Positions 9,251-18,304 of a stretch of DNA of 34,827 nucleotides are shown here, piece after piece. A program made the translations under genes and the position numbers. Location of the stretch: NCBI GenBank assembly GCA_017882925.1, contig JADGOM010000214.1, positions 1 through 34,827 of the forward strand, read 5' to 3'. This stretch comes from Acidimicrobiia bacterium (lineage in GTDB: Bacteria > Actinomycetota > Acidimicrobiia > IMCC26256 > Chersky-534). The notes under the pieces are model-generated. The model saw only the letters and a list, made by a program, of their open reading frames with translations. It ran no database searches and was not told the DNA's origin. The stretch's first letter is position 1. Every line of letters begins with the position of its first letter.

Positions 9251-10488
9251 TGACAGAGCAGGTCGACCTCGGATCGCTGCCGCCCGTCGGCGACGTACCG
9301 GAGCGGATGTGGGCCTCGGTGGTCCGCCAGGAGCGCTTCGGCGACCCGGCCGACGCGTTCGTCGTCGAGTCGCTGCCGGTCCCGCAGCCCGGGCCGGGCG
9401 AGGTGCTCGTCGCGGTCATGGCCGCAGGGGTCAACTACAACAACGTGTGGGCCGCGCGCGGCGTGCCGGTCGACGTGATCGCGTCGCGTCAGCGCGGCGG
9501 TGACCCGCACGACTTCCACATCGGCGGCAGCGACGCGTCGGGCATCGTCTACGCGGTCGGCGACGGCGTCGACGGCGTGGAGATCGGCGCCGAGGTCGTG
9601 GTCCACCCCGGCTACTGGGACCCGGCCGACCCCTGGATCGCCGCGGGCAAGGATCCGATGATCGCCCCGTCGGCGAAGATCTGGGGCTACGACACGAACT
9701 TCGGCTCCTTCGCCCAGTTCTGCATCGTGCAGGCCCACCAGCTGCTGCCGAAGGCGCCCCACCTCAGCTGGGCCGAGGCCGCCGCGCCCACGCTCGTGGG
9801 CACGACCGCCTACCGGATGCTCTTCGGGTGGGAGGGCAACGTGATGAAGGCCGACGACGTCGTCCTCGTGTGGGGCGGCTCCGGCGGTCTCGGCTCGCAG
9901 GCCATCCAGCTCGCGGTCGCGACCGGCGCCCGCGCGGTCGCGGTGGTGTCCGACGACACGCGCGGCGAGTACTGCATGAAGCTTGGCGCCACCGGCTACG
10001 TCGTGCGCGGGCAGTTCGGCCACTGGGGGATCCCGCCGCACTGGGACGACGCCGCGGGCCAGAAGGAGTGGACCGGCGGCGCCCGCGCGTTCGGGAAGGC
10101 GTTCTGGGACGCGCTCGGCGAGCGCCGCAACCCCGACCTCGTGTTCGAGCACCCGGGCGAGGCCACGGTGCCCACGAGCGTCTTCGTGTGCGAGGCCGGC
10201 GGGATGATCGTGATCTGCGCCGGCACCACCGGCTACTCCGCCACCGTCGACCTCCGCTACCACTGGACGCGGCAGAAGCGCCTACAGGGTTCGCACGGCA
10301 CCAACGACGAGCAGGCGCGCGCGTACAACGAGCTCGTGCGGGCGGGGAGGATCGACCCGTGCCTGGGCCGGATCTACGCGTTCGACGGCATCGGGCGGGC
10401 GCACGCCGACATGGCCGAGGGCATCGACGTGCTGGGCAACCGGGTCGTCCTGGTGGGCGTCACCGACGCGGAGCAGGGCCGGAGCTGA
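9250..10488 (+). CDS. ccrA: Crotonyl-CoA carboxylase/reductase (enoyl-CoA carboxylase/reductase family)
   Basis: AGVNYNNVWAARG, IGGSDASGIVYAVG, KIWGYDTNFGSFAQFC, TAYRMLFGWEGNVMKADDVVLVWGGSGGLGSQAIQLA, NPDLVFEHPGEATVPTSVFV, RLQGSHGTND; ATG overlaps the preceding stop. Confidence 0.9.
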   Translation: MTEQVDLGSLPPVGDVPERMWASVVRQERFGDPADAFVVESLPVPQPGPGEVLVAVMAAGVNYNNVWAARGVPVDVIASRQRGGDPHDFHIGGSDASGIVYAVGDGVDGVEIGAEVVVHPGYWDPADPWIAAGKDPMIAPSAKIWGYDTNFGSFAQFCIVQAHQLLPKAPHLSWAEAAAPTLVGTTAYRMLFGWEGNVMKADDVVLVWGGSGGLGSQAIQLAVATGARAVAVVSDDTRGEYCMKLGATGYVVRGQFGHWGIPPHWDDAAGQKEWTGGARAFGKAFWDALGERRNPDLVFEHPGEATVPTSVFVCEAGGMIVICAGTTGYSATVDLRYHWTRQKRLQGSHGTNDEQARAYNELVRAGRIDPCLGRIYAFDGIGRAHADMAEGIDVLGNRVVLVGVTDAEQGRS

Positions 10489-10513
10489 ACCGCGGTCCCG
10501 CGGGCTGTGAGCC

Positions 10514-10534
10514 CATCTATGCAATGATAAGAGG
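10514..10534 (+). promoter_or_regulatory. Candidate shared operator motif (copy 3), CATCTATGCAATGATAAGAGG
   Basis: Intergenic upstream of the luciferase-like monooxygenase; GCAATGATAAG core matches copy 2. Confidence 0.4.
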
Positions 10535-10580
10535 ATGAGGTGCGCGTGATGACCCGGCACCGGAGCGTGGAGGTTCTGGC

Positions 10581-11756
10581 GTGAAGTTCGGCGTCTTCTA
10601 CGAGCACCAGATCCCGCGGCCCTGGGATGCGGAGAGCGAGCACCGGCAGTTCAAGAACGCGCTGGAGCAGGTCGAGCTGGCCGACAAGCTCGGCTACGAC
10701 TTCGCGTGGTGCACCGAGCACCACTTCATGGAGGAGTACTCGCACGCGTCGGCGCCCGAGGTCTTCCTCGCGGCCGCGAGCCAGCGCACCAAGAACATCC
10801 GCCTCGGTCACGGCATCGTGCAGCTCACCACCAACCACCCGGCCCGCGTCGCCGAGCGCGTGTCCACCCTCGACCTCGTGAGCGACGGCCGGGTCGAGCT
10901 CGGCCTCGGCGAGGGCGGCAGCACCACCGAGCTGCACCCGTTCGACCGCAAGTTCCGCGACAAGCGCGCGATCTGGGACGAGGCGCTGCAGGTGCTCATC
11001 CCGATGCTCAAGGATTCTCCCGAGGGCATCGAGTGGCACGGCGAGTTCTTCGACTTCCCGTTGCGGGCGGTGCTGCCGAAGCCGTTGCAGAAGCCGCACC
11101 CGCCGCTGTGGGTCGCGTGCTCGCAGTACGAGACCATCGAACGCGCGGGGGAACTCGGGCTCGGCGCGCTCGGGTTCCAGTTCCTCAGCAGCGAGGCCGC
11201 GGTCGCGTGGGTCAACGCCTATTACAAGGCGTACACCACGAAGCTCCGCCCGCTCGCCGACTACCAGACCAACCCCAACATCGCGATGGTCAGCGCGCTC
11301 ATGTGCGCCGACACCGACGAGGAGGCCCAGCGCCGGGCCGACGGCTGGTCGTTCTTCCAGTTCGCGCTGATCTACTACAACAAGTCGGGCCCGGTCGCGC
11401 CGGGGACGGTCAACCTGTGGGAGGAGTACCTGGTCTGGCGCGAGTCGCCGAAGGGGCAGGTCTACGCGCCGGGTCTCATCGGCACCCCCGAGACCATCAT
11501 CGAGCAGCTCGAGGCGTTCGACCGCGCCCACGTCGACCAGGTGATCCTGCTCAACCAGGCGGGCAAGAACACGCACGAGGACATCTGCGAGAGCCTCGAG
11601 CTGTTCGCCAAGGAGGTCATGCCCGAGTTCCACGCGCGCGAGCCGATCCACCAGGAGTGGAAGCGCCGGGTGATCGCGGGCGAGATCGAGCTCGAGGACA
11701 TCGACACCGCACCGTTCAAGCCCGCCACCACCCAGACCCCCACTTCAAGGCTTTGA
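10581..11756 (+). CDS. LLM-class (luciferase-like) flavin-dependent oxidoreductase
   Basis: KFGVFYEHQIPRPW, CTEHHFMEEYSHASAPEVFLAAASQRTKNIRLGHGIVQLTTNHPARVAERVSTLDLVSDGRVELGLGEG. Confidence 0.93.
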   Translation: MKFGVFYEHQIPRPWDAESEHRQFKNALEQVELADKLGYDFAWCTEHHFMEEYSHASAPEVFLAAASQRTKNIRLGHGIVQLTTNHPARVAERVSTLDLVSDGRVELGLGEGGSTTELHPFDRKFRDKRAIWDEALQVLIPMLKDSPEGIEWHGEFFDFPLRAVLPKPLQKPHPPLWVACSQYETIERAGELGLGALGFQFLSSEAAVAWVNAYYKAYTTKLRPLADYQTNPNIAMVSALMCADTDEEAQRRADGWSFFQFALIYYNKSGPVAPGTVNLWEEYLVWRESPKGQVYAPGLIGTPETIIEQLEAFDRAHVDQVILLNQAGKNTHEDICESLELFAKEVMPEFHAREPIHQEWKRRVIAGEIELEDIDTAPFKPATTQTPTSRL

Positions 11757-11758
11757 AT

Positions 11759-11795
11759 GCGTTCACTGACTACGCGTGACGTAGTCAGTGAACGC
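11759..11795. terminator. Inverted repeat with 16-bp arms and 5-nt loop, candidate terminator
   Basis: GCGTTCACTGACTACG-CGTGA-CGTAGTCAGTGAACGC begins 2 nt after the LLM stop. Confidence 0.75.
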
Positions 11796-11804
11796 CTACC
11801 GCGC

Positions 11805-11950
11805 TCAGAGCCCGGCGGGGGGGGTTGCCGATGATCCCATCGGCGCCCAGGCGCACGATTTCCTGCTGCACGAAGCGCACGATGTCGGCGTCGCTCGTGG
11901 AGCACGTCGTCGGTCAACAGGTCGCGGACGGATGTCGGGGTCGTTGTCAT
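11805..11950 (-). pseudogene. Frameshifted/internally shortened gene remnant; C-terminus resembles that of the neighbouring CoA-transferase
   Basis: Reverse strand: GAAAGGGAG ribosome-binding site, ATG at 11950 (MTTTPTSVRDLLTDDVLHE), then in another frame DADIVRFVQQEIVRLGADGIIGNPP; removing one C from the C8 tract (11817-11824 on the complement) restores ...NPPAGL-stop, compared with EGIIGERPAGF-stop of the CoA-transferase at 12079. Confidence 0.55.
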
Positions 11951-12078
11951 CGGGGGCTCCCTTTCGTGCCGCGCCCACCGGGGTGCGACGGATCGTGAGC
12001 ACCGATCGTGGGGTGACCCCCTTGCAGTCCGGAGGCGCGGCGCTTGCAGTGCGTCCGCAGCGACCCTGCAGGTTGGGC

Positions 12079-14502
12079 TCAGAACCCCGCGGGGCGTTCG
12101 CCGATGATCCCCTCGGCCCGGAGCCGGTCGAGGTCGGCATCGGTGCAGGCGAGCTCGCCCTGCAGCACCTCGGCGTTGTGCTGGCCGAGGAGTGGCGGCG
12201 CGGCCTCGTACCACCGGCCGTCGAAGTCGTGGAAACGCAGCGGGATCCCGGGGTAGAGCAGAGACCCGGCCACCGGGTGCTCGAGCGCCTGGAAGAAGTC
12301 GCGCGCCCGGAGCTGCACGTTGGCGGTGATCCGGCCCGGGATGATCACGGCCGCGGCGGGGACGCCCGCGGCGACGAGCTGGTCGACGGCGGCGTCGAGG
12401 TCGAGGCCCGCGAACACGGGACCGAGCCCGCGGTCGATGTCGTCGTGGCGCCCGTGCCGACCGGCGGGGTCGCCCAGGTCGGCGGCCCGCGCCCATTCCG
12501 GGTCGCCGAGCCACGCGCGCAGCGCTTCCCACTGCGCGTCGGTCTCGACCGCCAGCGCGAGCCACCGGTCGTCGCCCGCGCACGCGTAGAGGTTCTGGGG
12601 CGCGGCGAACGCGCCCCGGTTTCCGGTGCGCATGATCAGCTCGCCGTAGGCCGAGTGCTCGATGGTCTGATCTGCGGCGACGTTGAGCGCGGCCTCGACC
12701 ATCACCGACTCGAGCAGCTGCCCCTCGCCCGTGCGGTCGCGGTGATGCAGCGCGACGAGCGTGGCGAAGCACGCGTGGAGGCCGGCGATCGCGTCGCACG
12801 GGCCCCGGGGGTTGATCGGCGGCCCGTCGGGATAGCCGGTGGAGTTGGCCAGGCCCGACAGCTGCTCCATCGTCTGGGCCATGCCGGGCCGATCCCGCCA
12901 CGGACCCGTGAGCCCGAACGCGGGCATCCGCACCATCACCGTGTCGGGGGCCGCGGCCGAGACCGCGTCGTAGCCGAGCCCGAACCCCTCGAACACGCGG
13001 GGCGAGAAGTTCTCGATCACCACGTCGGCCCCGGCGACGAGCCGCAGCGCGAGATCGCGGCCTTCGGCCGCACCGAGGTCGAGGGTGATCGACCGCTTGC
13101 CCGGGTTCACGCCGTGGAAGAGCCAGCTGTACTCCCACCACTGGTCGACGGTGGGTGGCTGCACGCTCGCGTAGCGGATCGAGTCGGGCCGTTGCGTCGC
13201 CTCCACCTTCACGACGTCGGCGCCCAGGGCCCCGAGCAGGTGGGTGACGAGCGGCCCGGCCCACGCGGCGGTGAAGTCGGCGACGCGCACACCGTCGAGC
13301 GCGCGGCCGGTCGCGAGCGCGGCGGGCGCGTCCGCCGGGTCGGAGCCGGCGCCGGGCCCGTCGGCGGCGGTCGGGTCGACTCGCCCCGCGCCGACCGGGG
13401 CCGGTAGCCCGAACGCGCGCGTCTCCGCCGCCGACATCCGGTACGGCACGCAGGGATGCACGAAGTCGCCGCTCGCGCTGGTGACGAACGTGCCCCGGTC
13501 GACGAACTGCTCCATCTCCCGCACCGACGCGCCGTCACCGAGCCGGGCCGCCGGGAGCCGGTGGCCCGTCGCCTCGGCCACGATCTCGCCGACGGTGTGG
13601 CTCTGCATCCAGGGATCGATCATGGCCTGCACCTGGTCGCGCAGGGGCCAACGGCCCAGCTGCTGGCCGAGCTCGACGTCGTCGGCGACGTCGGGTCGGC
13701 CGATCATCAGCGCGAACTCGTGCCACTGCTGGGGTGTGAACATCGCGAGCCCGACCCAGCCGTCGGCCGCGGCCTCGATCGACGGCACCTCGACCGACCG
13801 CTCGAACACGTCGCGCAGGAAGTGCTCCGGGTCACCCGTCAGATCCGCGTGGAGCGACTCGTAGGCGTTGAGCGTGATCGACATGCACTCGAGCTGGGAG
13901 ATGTCGACGTGCTGCGGCGAGTCGGTGATCCGGGCCCGGCGCAGCCCTGCCAGCGCGCCGATGGCCGCGAACACCCCGGTGGCCCAGTCGCCGAGCTGGC
14001 CCCCGGCGCACACCGGCGCGCGGTCGGGATGGCCCCGGAAGCCGATGGAGCCGCACTCGGCCTGCAGCGTGAACTCGGTGGCCGGGCGGTCGCGCGTCGG
14101 GCCGGTCTGGCCGTAGGGGGTGATCGACACCACGGTGGTCGTCGACCCGAGCGCGTCCAGGCTGGCGGGGTCGAGGCCGAGCTCCGCGGCGCGGCCGGGC
14201 GGCCCGCTCTCCACCACGACGTCGGCCCGCCGGACGAGCTCGGCCAGCGTTGCCCGGCCCGCGGCGGTGTCGAGGTCGGCGACGACCGAGCCCTTCGAGG
14301 CGTGCAGCCACTGCCCGGCCGCGGTGTCGCCGTCGGGGCCGGGGGCGTGGCCCGACGCGGAGCGACGGCGGGTGGGGTCACCCGACGCCGGCTCGACCTT
14401 CACGACCTCGGCCCCCGCGTCGACGAGGAGCTTCGTCGCGTAGGCGCCCGGCAGACGGTCGGAGAGGTCGACGACGAGGACTCCGTCCAACGCGGTGGCC
14501 AT
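12079..14502 (-). CDS. Family III (CaiB/BaiF) CoA-transferase, fused tandem two-domain protein
   Basis: Two CaiB/BaiF units in one ORF (LDGVLVVDLSDRLPGAYATKLLVDAGAEVVKVEP and LDGVRVADFTAAWAGPLVTHLLGALGADVVKVEA); start at MATAL with GGGGGGAG upstream. Confidence 0.92.
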   Translation of the reverse strand: MATALDGVLVVDLSDRLPGAYATKLLVDAGAEVVKVEPASGDPTRRRSASGHAPGPDGDTAAGQWLHASKGSVVADLDTAAGRATLAELVRRADVVVESGPPGRAAELGLDPASLDALGSTTTVVSITPYGQTGPTRDRPATEFTLQAECGSIGFRGHPDRAPVCAGGQLGDWATGVFAAIGALAGLRRARITDSPQHVDISQLECMSITLNAYESLHADLTGDPEHFLRDVFERSVEVPSIEAAADGWVGLAMFTPQQWHEFALMIGRPDVADDVELGQQLGRWPLRDQVQAMIDPWMQSHTVGEIVAEATGHRLPAARLGDGASVREMEQFVDRGTFVTSASGDFVHPCVPYRMSAAETRAFGLPAPVGAGRVDPTAADGPGAGSDPADAPAALATGRALDGVRVADFTAAWAGPLVTHLLGALGADVVKVEATQRPDSIRYASVQPPTVDQWWEYSWLFHGVNPGKRSITLDLGAAEGRDLALRLVAGADVVIENFSPRVFEGFGLGYDAVSAAAPDTVMVRMPAFGLTGPWRDRPGMAQTMEQLSGLANSTGYPDGPPINPRGPCDAIAGLHACFATLVALHHRDRTGEGQLLESVMVEAALNVAADQTIEHSAYGELIMRTGNRGAFAAPQNLYACAGDDRWLALAVETDAQWEALRAWLGDPEWARAADLGDPAGRHGRHDDIDRGLGPVFAGLDLDAAVDQLVAAGVPAAAVIIPGRITANVQLRARDFFQALEHPVAGSLLYPGIPLRFHDFDGRWYEAAPPLLGQHNAEVLQGELACTDADLDRLRAEGIIGERPAGF

Positions 14503-14578
14503 GGCACGCTCCCCCCGGGACGTGTGACGCACGTGGTGCCAGGCCGTCGATCGGCGGCCGGCGCACGAACCCTAATGT

Positions 14579-14601
14579 GCTATCAGTACATTGATGAGAA
14601 G
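14579..14601 (+). promoter_or_regulatory. Candidate shared operator motif (copy 4), GCTATCAGTACATTGATGAGAAG
   Basis: Intergenic between divergent CoA-transferase (-) and MaoC-like (+) genes; GCTATC.GTACA shared with copy 1. Confidence 0.4.
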
Positions 14602-14627
14602 ATAGGCCGCCGGCCGGGGGGACTGCA

Positions 14628-15797
14628 GTGGCGCACGACGGGACGACCGGGCTCGACACCAGCGACATCGATCGCTGGATCGGGGTGCCCCTGCCGAGGC
14701 TGCAGCTTCGCTACCCGACCACCGAGGCCGACATCGGCCGGTGGGTGCAGTCGATGCACAACCCGAACCCGCGCTTCTACGACCCCGACTTCTTCGGGGA
14801 GTCGGAGAACGGGCTGGTGGCCCCGCAGTCGTTCACCGTGGCCGCGGGCGACGGCCACGGCGCGACCCCCGCGATCCAGGGCGCGGTCGAGGGCACCCAC
14901 ATGCTCTTCGGCGGCGACGAGTGGTGGTTCTACGGTCCGCGGATCCGGGCCGGCGACCTCCTCCAGCGCGACGGCATGCTCTTCGACTACAAGGTCGCGG
15001 ACACCAAGTTCGCCGGCCCCACGATCTTCAGCCGCGGCGACACCACCTACGCCAACCAGAAGGGTGAGTTCGTCGCCAAGCAGCGCTGCACCGCGATCCG
15101 CTACGTCGCGGAGGAGGCCCGCAAGCGCGCCACCTACGCCGACGACCAGGGCGAGCCCACCTGGACCGCTGAGCAGCTCGCCGCGATCGACGCCCGCCAG
15201 CTCGCGTACTACGAGACGTTCCGCGCGATGGGTCATGAGCCCCGGCGCTGGAAGGACGTCGCCGCGGGCGACACGCTGCCCGACCGCCCGCTCGGCCCGC
15301 ACAGCGTGGCGACGTTCGCCACCGAGCACCGGGCACGTCCGGCGACGGTGTGGGGCGCGGCGTATTACACCGAGGGCCGCACCGGCATGTTCGACGCCGG
15401 CTGGCTCTCCGACTTCGCCCGCGACCGCGAGCGCGAGGCCATCGATCCCGCCAAGGCCGACGGCCTCTACGCGGGCGCATCGCGCGGCCACGCCGACGTC
15501 GACCACGCGCGCGACATCGGCATGCCGCGTGGCTACGGTTACGGCTCGTCCATGGGTGGCTGGCTCCTCGACTACATCGAGAACTGGGGCGGCGAGGGTG
15601 CGTGGACCGTCCACATGAACGCCTCGTACCGCAGCCCCGCGCTCACGGGCGACGTCACCGAGCTCGCGGGCGAGGTCGTCGGCACGCGCCACGAACCCGA
15701 GACCCGGCGCAACCTCGTCGACCTCGAGCTCCGGATGTCGGACCAGAACGGGCGGACCATGGCGACCGCCACCGCCGAGGTGTGTCTCCCCGGGTGA
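14628..15797 (+). CDS. MaoC/FAS1-type dehydratase family protein (double hotdog-like enoyl-CoA hydratase)
   Basis: IGRWVQSMHNPNPRFYDPDFF, GGDEWWFYGPRIRAGDLL, C-terminal GAWTVHMNASYRSPALTGDVTELAGEVVGT...VDLELRMSDQNGRTMATATAEV. Confidence 0.82.
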   Translation: MAHDGTTGLDTSDIDRWIGVPLPRLQLRYPTTEADIGRWVQSMHNPNPRFYDPDFFGESENGLVAPQSFTVAAGDGHGATPAIQGAVEGTHMLFGGDEWWFYGPRIRAGDLLQRDGMLFDYKVADTKFAGPTIFSRGDTTYANQKGEFVAKQRCTAIRYVAEEARKRATYADDQGEPTWTAEQLAAIDARQLAYYETFRAMGHEPRRWKDVAAGDTLPDRPLGPHSVATFATEHRARPATVWGAAYYTEGRTGMFDAGWLSDFARDREREAIDPAKADGLYAGASRGHADVDHARDIGMPRGYGYGSSMGGWLLDYIENWGGEGAWTVHMNASYRSPALTGDVTELAGEVVGTRHEPETRRNLVDLELRMSDQNGRTMATATAEVCLPG

Positions 15798-17041
15798 CGG
15801 CCACGACCGCGACCGACGCCGCCGGCACCGACGAGGAGCGCGAGCAGGCGCAGTTCCGGGCCGCGGCCCGGGCCTGGATCGCGCAACACGCGCCGGCGGC
15901 GGGACCGGGCGCGCGCAGCACGGGCTTCTCGGCGTCATCCGACGACCAGGGCCGGGCCGCGCGCGACGCGCGTGCGTGGCAGCGGCTGCGGTTCGACGGC
16001 GGCTGGGCCGGGCTCTCGTGGCCGGTCGGGCACGGCGGCCGGGGCCTGCCCCTCGCCTTCGAGCGGATCTACGCCGAGGAGCAGACGGCGGTCGGCATCT
16101 CCAACGCGTTGCTCCAGGTCGGCCTGGGCATGGTCGGGCCCACAATCATCCGGCACGGCACGCCCGAGCAGCATGACCGCTATCTCACCCCGATGCTCCG
16201 CGGCGACGAGGGCTGGTGCCAGCTGTTCTCGGAACCCGGCGCGGGCTCCGACCTCGCCGCGGTCGCCTGTCACGCGGTGCGCGACGGCGACGACTGGGTC
16301 GTCGACGGGCAGAAGGTCTGGACGTCGGGCGCGGCTCACAGCGACTGGGGCATCCTGCTCGCGCGCTCCGCACCCGACCAGCCCAAGCACCGCGGCATCA
16401 CGTGCTTCCTCGTCGACATGACCAGCGCCGGCGTCGAGGTGCGGCCGTTGCGGCAGATGACCGGGGGCGCGCACTTCTCCGAGGTGTTCCTGACCGGCGT
16501 GCGGGTGCCGGCGGCCAACGTGCTCGGTGACGTCGACGGCGGTTGGAGCGTGGCCCTCACCACGCTCGGGTTCGAGCGGAACGTGATCGGCGGCACCAAC
16601 CTCGGCCCCGACGCGCACGCCGTCATCCGCCTCGCGGTCGAACACGGGCGCGCGGCCGACCCGACGTTCCGCGACGCGCTGGCGCGCACCTACTCGCGCG
16701 AGCGCATCCTCTCGTTCCTCGGCGACCGGACGCGCGCCGCCGCGGCGCGCGACAGGTTGCGCGGGTACGAGGGCTCGGTGGCGAAGCTCGCCCACGCGCA
16801 GCACGTGCGGGACACGTCTGCGCTCGCGTTGCGCGTGCTCGGCCCCGGCGCGCTGCTCGCCGGAGCCGACGCGCCGGGGGCGGGGTCGTGGCAGCAGTAC
16901 TTCCTCGGTGGCCCCTCGTACCGGATCGCCGGGGGCACCGACGAGATCCAACGCAACGTGATCGCCGAGCGCGGGCTCGGCCTGCCGACCGAGCCGCGGG
17001 CCGACCGCTCGCTGCCGTTCCGCGAGCTCCCGCGGAGCTGA
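15794..17041 (+). CDS. Acyl-CoA dehydrogenase
   Basis: GWCQLFSEPGAGSDLAAVACHAV, GQKVWTSGA, IAGGTDEIQRNVIAERGLGLP; GTG start overlaps preceding TGA. Confidence 0.94.
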   Translation: MTATTATDAAGTDEEREQAQFRAAARAWIAQHAPAAGPGARSTGFSASSDDQGRAARDARAWQRLRFDGGWAGLSWPVGHGGRGLPLAFERIYAEEQTAVGISNALLQVGLGMVGPTIIRHGTPEQHDRYLTPMLRGDEGWCQLFSEPGAGSDLAAVACHAVRDGDDWVVDGQKVWTSGAAHSDWGILLARSAPDQPKHRGITCFLVDMTSAGVEVRPLRQMTGGAHFSEVFLTGVRVPAANVLGDVDGGWSVALTTLGFERNVIGGTNLGPDAHAVIRLAVEHGRAADPTFRDALARTYSRERILSFLGDRTRAAAARDRLRGYEGSVAKLAHAQHVRDTSALALRVLGPGALLAGADAPGAGSWQQYFLGGPSYRIAGGTDEIQRNVIAERGLGLPTEPRADRSLPFRELPRS

Positions 17042-17070
17042 CCCGCCCGACGGGCCCGGAGAGGACGACC

Positions 17071-18276
17071 GTGACCGAGCCAGCCGCAACGACACCGATC
17101 CCGCCGATCATCAGCGTCGACGACCACGTCATCGAGCCGCCGGGCGTGTGGCGGGACCGCCTTCCGGCGAAGTACCGCGACGTGGGTCCCCGCATCGAGG
17201 AGCACCCGGCCGACGGCTTCGTGCTGCGCGACGGCCGCTACGTGCCCAACCCGGGGGCCGGGGGCGCGCCCGCGGCGTGGTGGCACTACGAGGACCGCTA
17301 CTACCCGGTGATCCGCTACATCGCGTCGGCCGGCTACCCGCCGAGCCCGGAGGACAGCCGGGCCGTCTCGCTCGACGACATGCGCCCCGGGTGCTGGCAG
17401 CCGGCGGCGCGGCTCGACGACATGACGATCAACGGGGTGGAGGCGTCGCTCTGCTTCCCCAACTACCCGCGCTTCTGCGGCCAGATCTTCAACGAGGCGC
17501 AGGACCACGACCTCGGGCTGCTGTGCGTGAAGGCGTACAACGACTTCACGGTCGACGAGTGGTGCGCGGGCAGCGGCGGCCGCCTCATCCCGCTGTGCCT
17601 GATCCCGCTGTGGGATCCGGAGCTGGCCGCGGCCGAGGTGCGCCGCAACGCGGCGCGCGGGGTGAAGGCGGTGGCGTTCAGCGAGCTGCCCGCGTGGATC
17701 GGGCTCCCGAGCATCTACTCCGGCTACTGGGACCCGTTCTTCCGGGCGTGCGACGAGACCGGTACCGTGATCTGCATGCACATCGGCTCCGGCACCAAGA
17801 CGCTCCAGACCTCGCCCGACGCGCCCGCGGTGGTGTCGACGGTGATGATCTTCGCCAACAGCTCCGCGTCGATGGTCGACTTCCTGATGTCGGGCGTGCT
17901 CGAGCGCTACCCCGACATCAAGCTGCTCTACGCCGAGTGCCAGATCGGCTGGATCCCGTTCGTGCTCGAGCGGGCGGACGACGCGTGGCGCACCCACCTG
18001 TGGGGGCACCGGGAGCCCACGATCTCGGGTCTGCCGTCCGACCACTACAAGGACCGCGTGTACAGCTGCTTCTTCAAGGACGTCGTCGGCATCGACCTGC
18101 TCGACAAGATCGGTGTCGACCAGGTGCTGTTCGAGACCGACTACCCCCACATGGACGGCACCTGGCCGCACACGCACACGGTGGCGGCGGAGCTGTTCGG
18201 CCACCTCGACCCGGTGTCGGTCGACAAGATCGCCCGCGGCAACGCGATCAAGCTGCTCGATCTGCCCTTCACATGA
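17071..18276 (+). CDS. Amidohydrolase family protein (amidohydrolase 2/ACMSD-like)
   Basis: ISVDDHVIEPPGVWRDRLPAKYRD start; MHIGSGTKTLQTSPDAP and LFETDYPHMDGTWPHT metal-site-like motifs. Confidence 0.9.
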   Translation: MTEPAATTPIPPIISVDDHVIEPPGVWRDRLPAKYRDVGPRIEEHPADGFVLRDGRYVPNPGAGGAPAAWWHYEDRYYPVIRYIASAGYPPSPEDSRAVSLDDMRPGCWQPAARLDDMTINGVEASLCFPNYPRFCGQIFNEAQDHDLGLLCVKAYNDFTVDEWCAGSGGRLIPLCLIPLWDPELAAAEVRRNAARGVKAVAFSELPAWIGLPSIYSGYWDPFFRACDETGTVICMHIGSGTKTLQTSPDAPAVVSTVMIFANSSASMVDFLMSGVLERYPDIKLLYAECQIGWIPFVLERADDAWRTHLWGHREPTISGLPSDHYKDRVYSCFFKDVVGIDLLDKIGVDQVLFETDYPHMDGTWPHTHTVAAELFGHLDPVSVDKIARGNAIKLLDLPFT

Positions 18277-18304
18277 GCGCCCGGGACTCGATGGACAGCC
18301 ACTG

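Noticed and set aside
11990-12025. GATCGTG direct repeat (GGATCGTGAGCACCGATCGTGGGG) as a regulatory element
   Set aside because: Only a 7-bp repeat, single occurrence, no supporting context beyond the decayed gene's upstream region.
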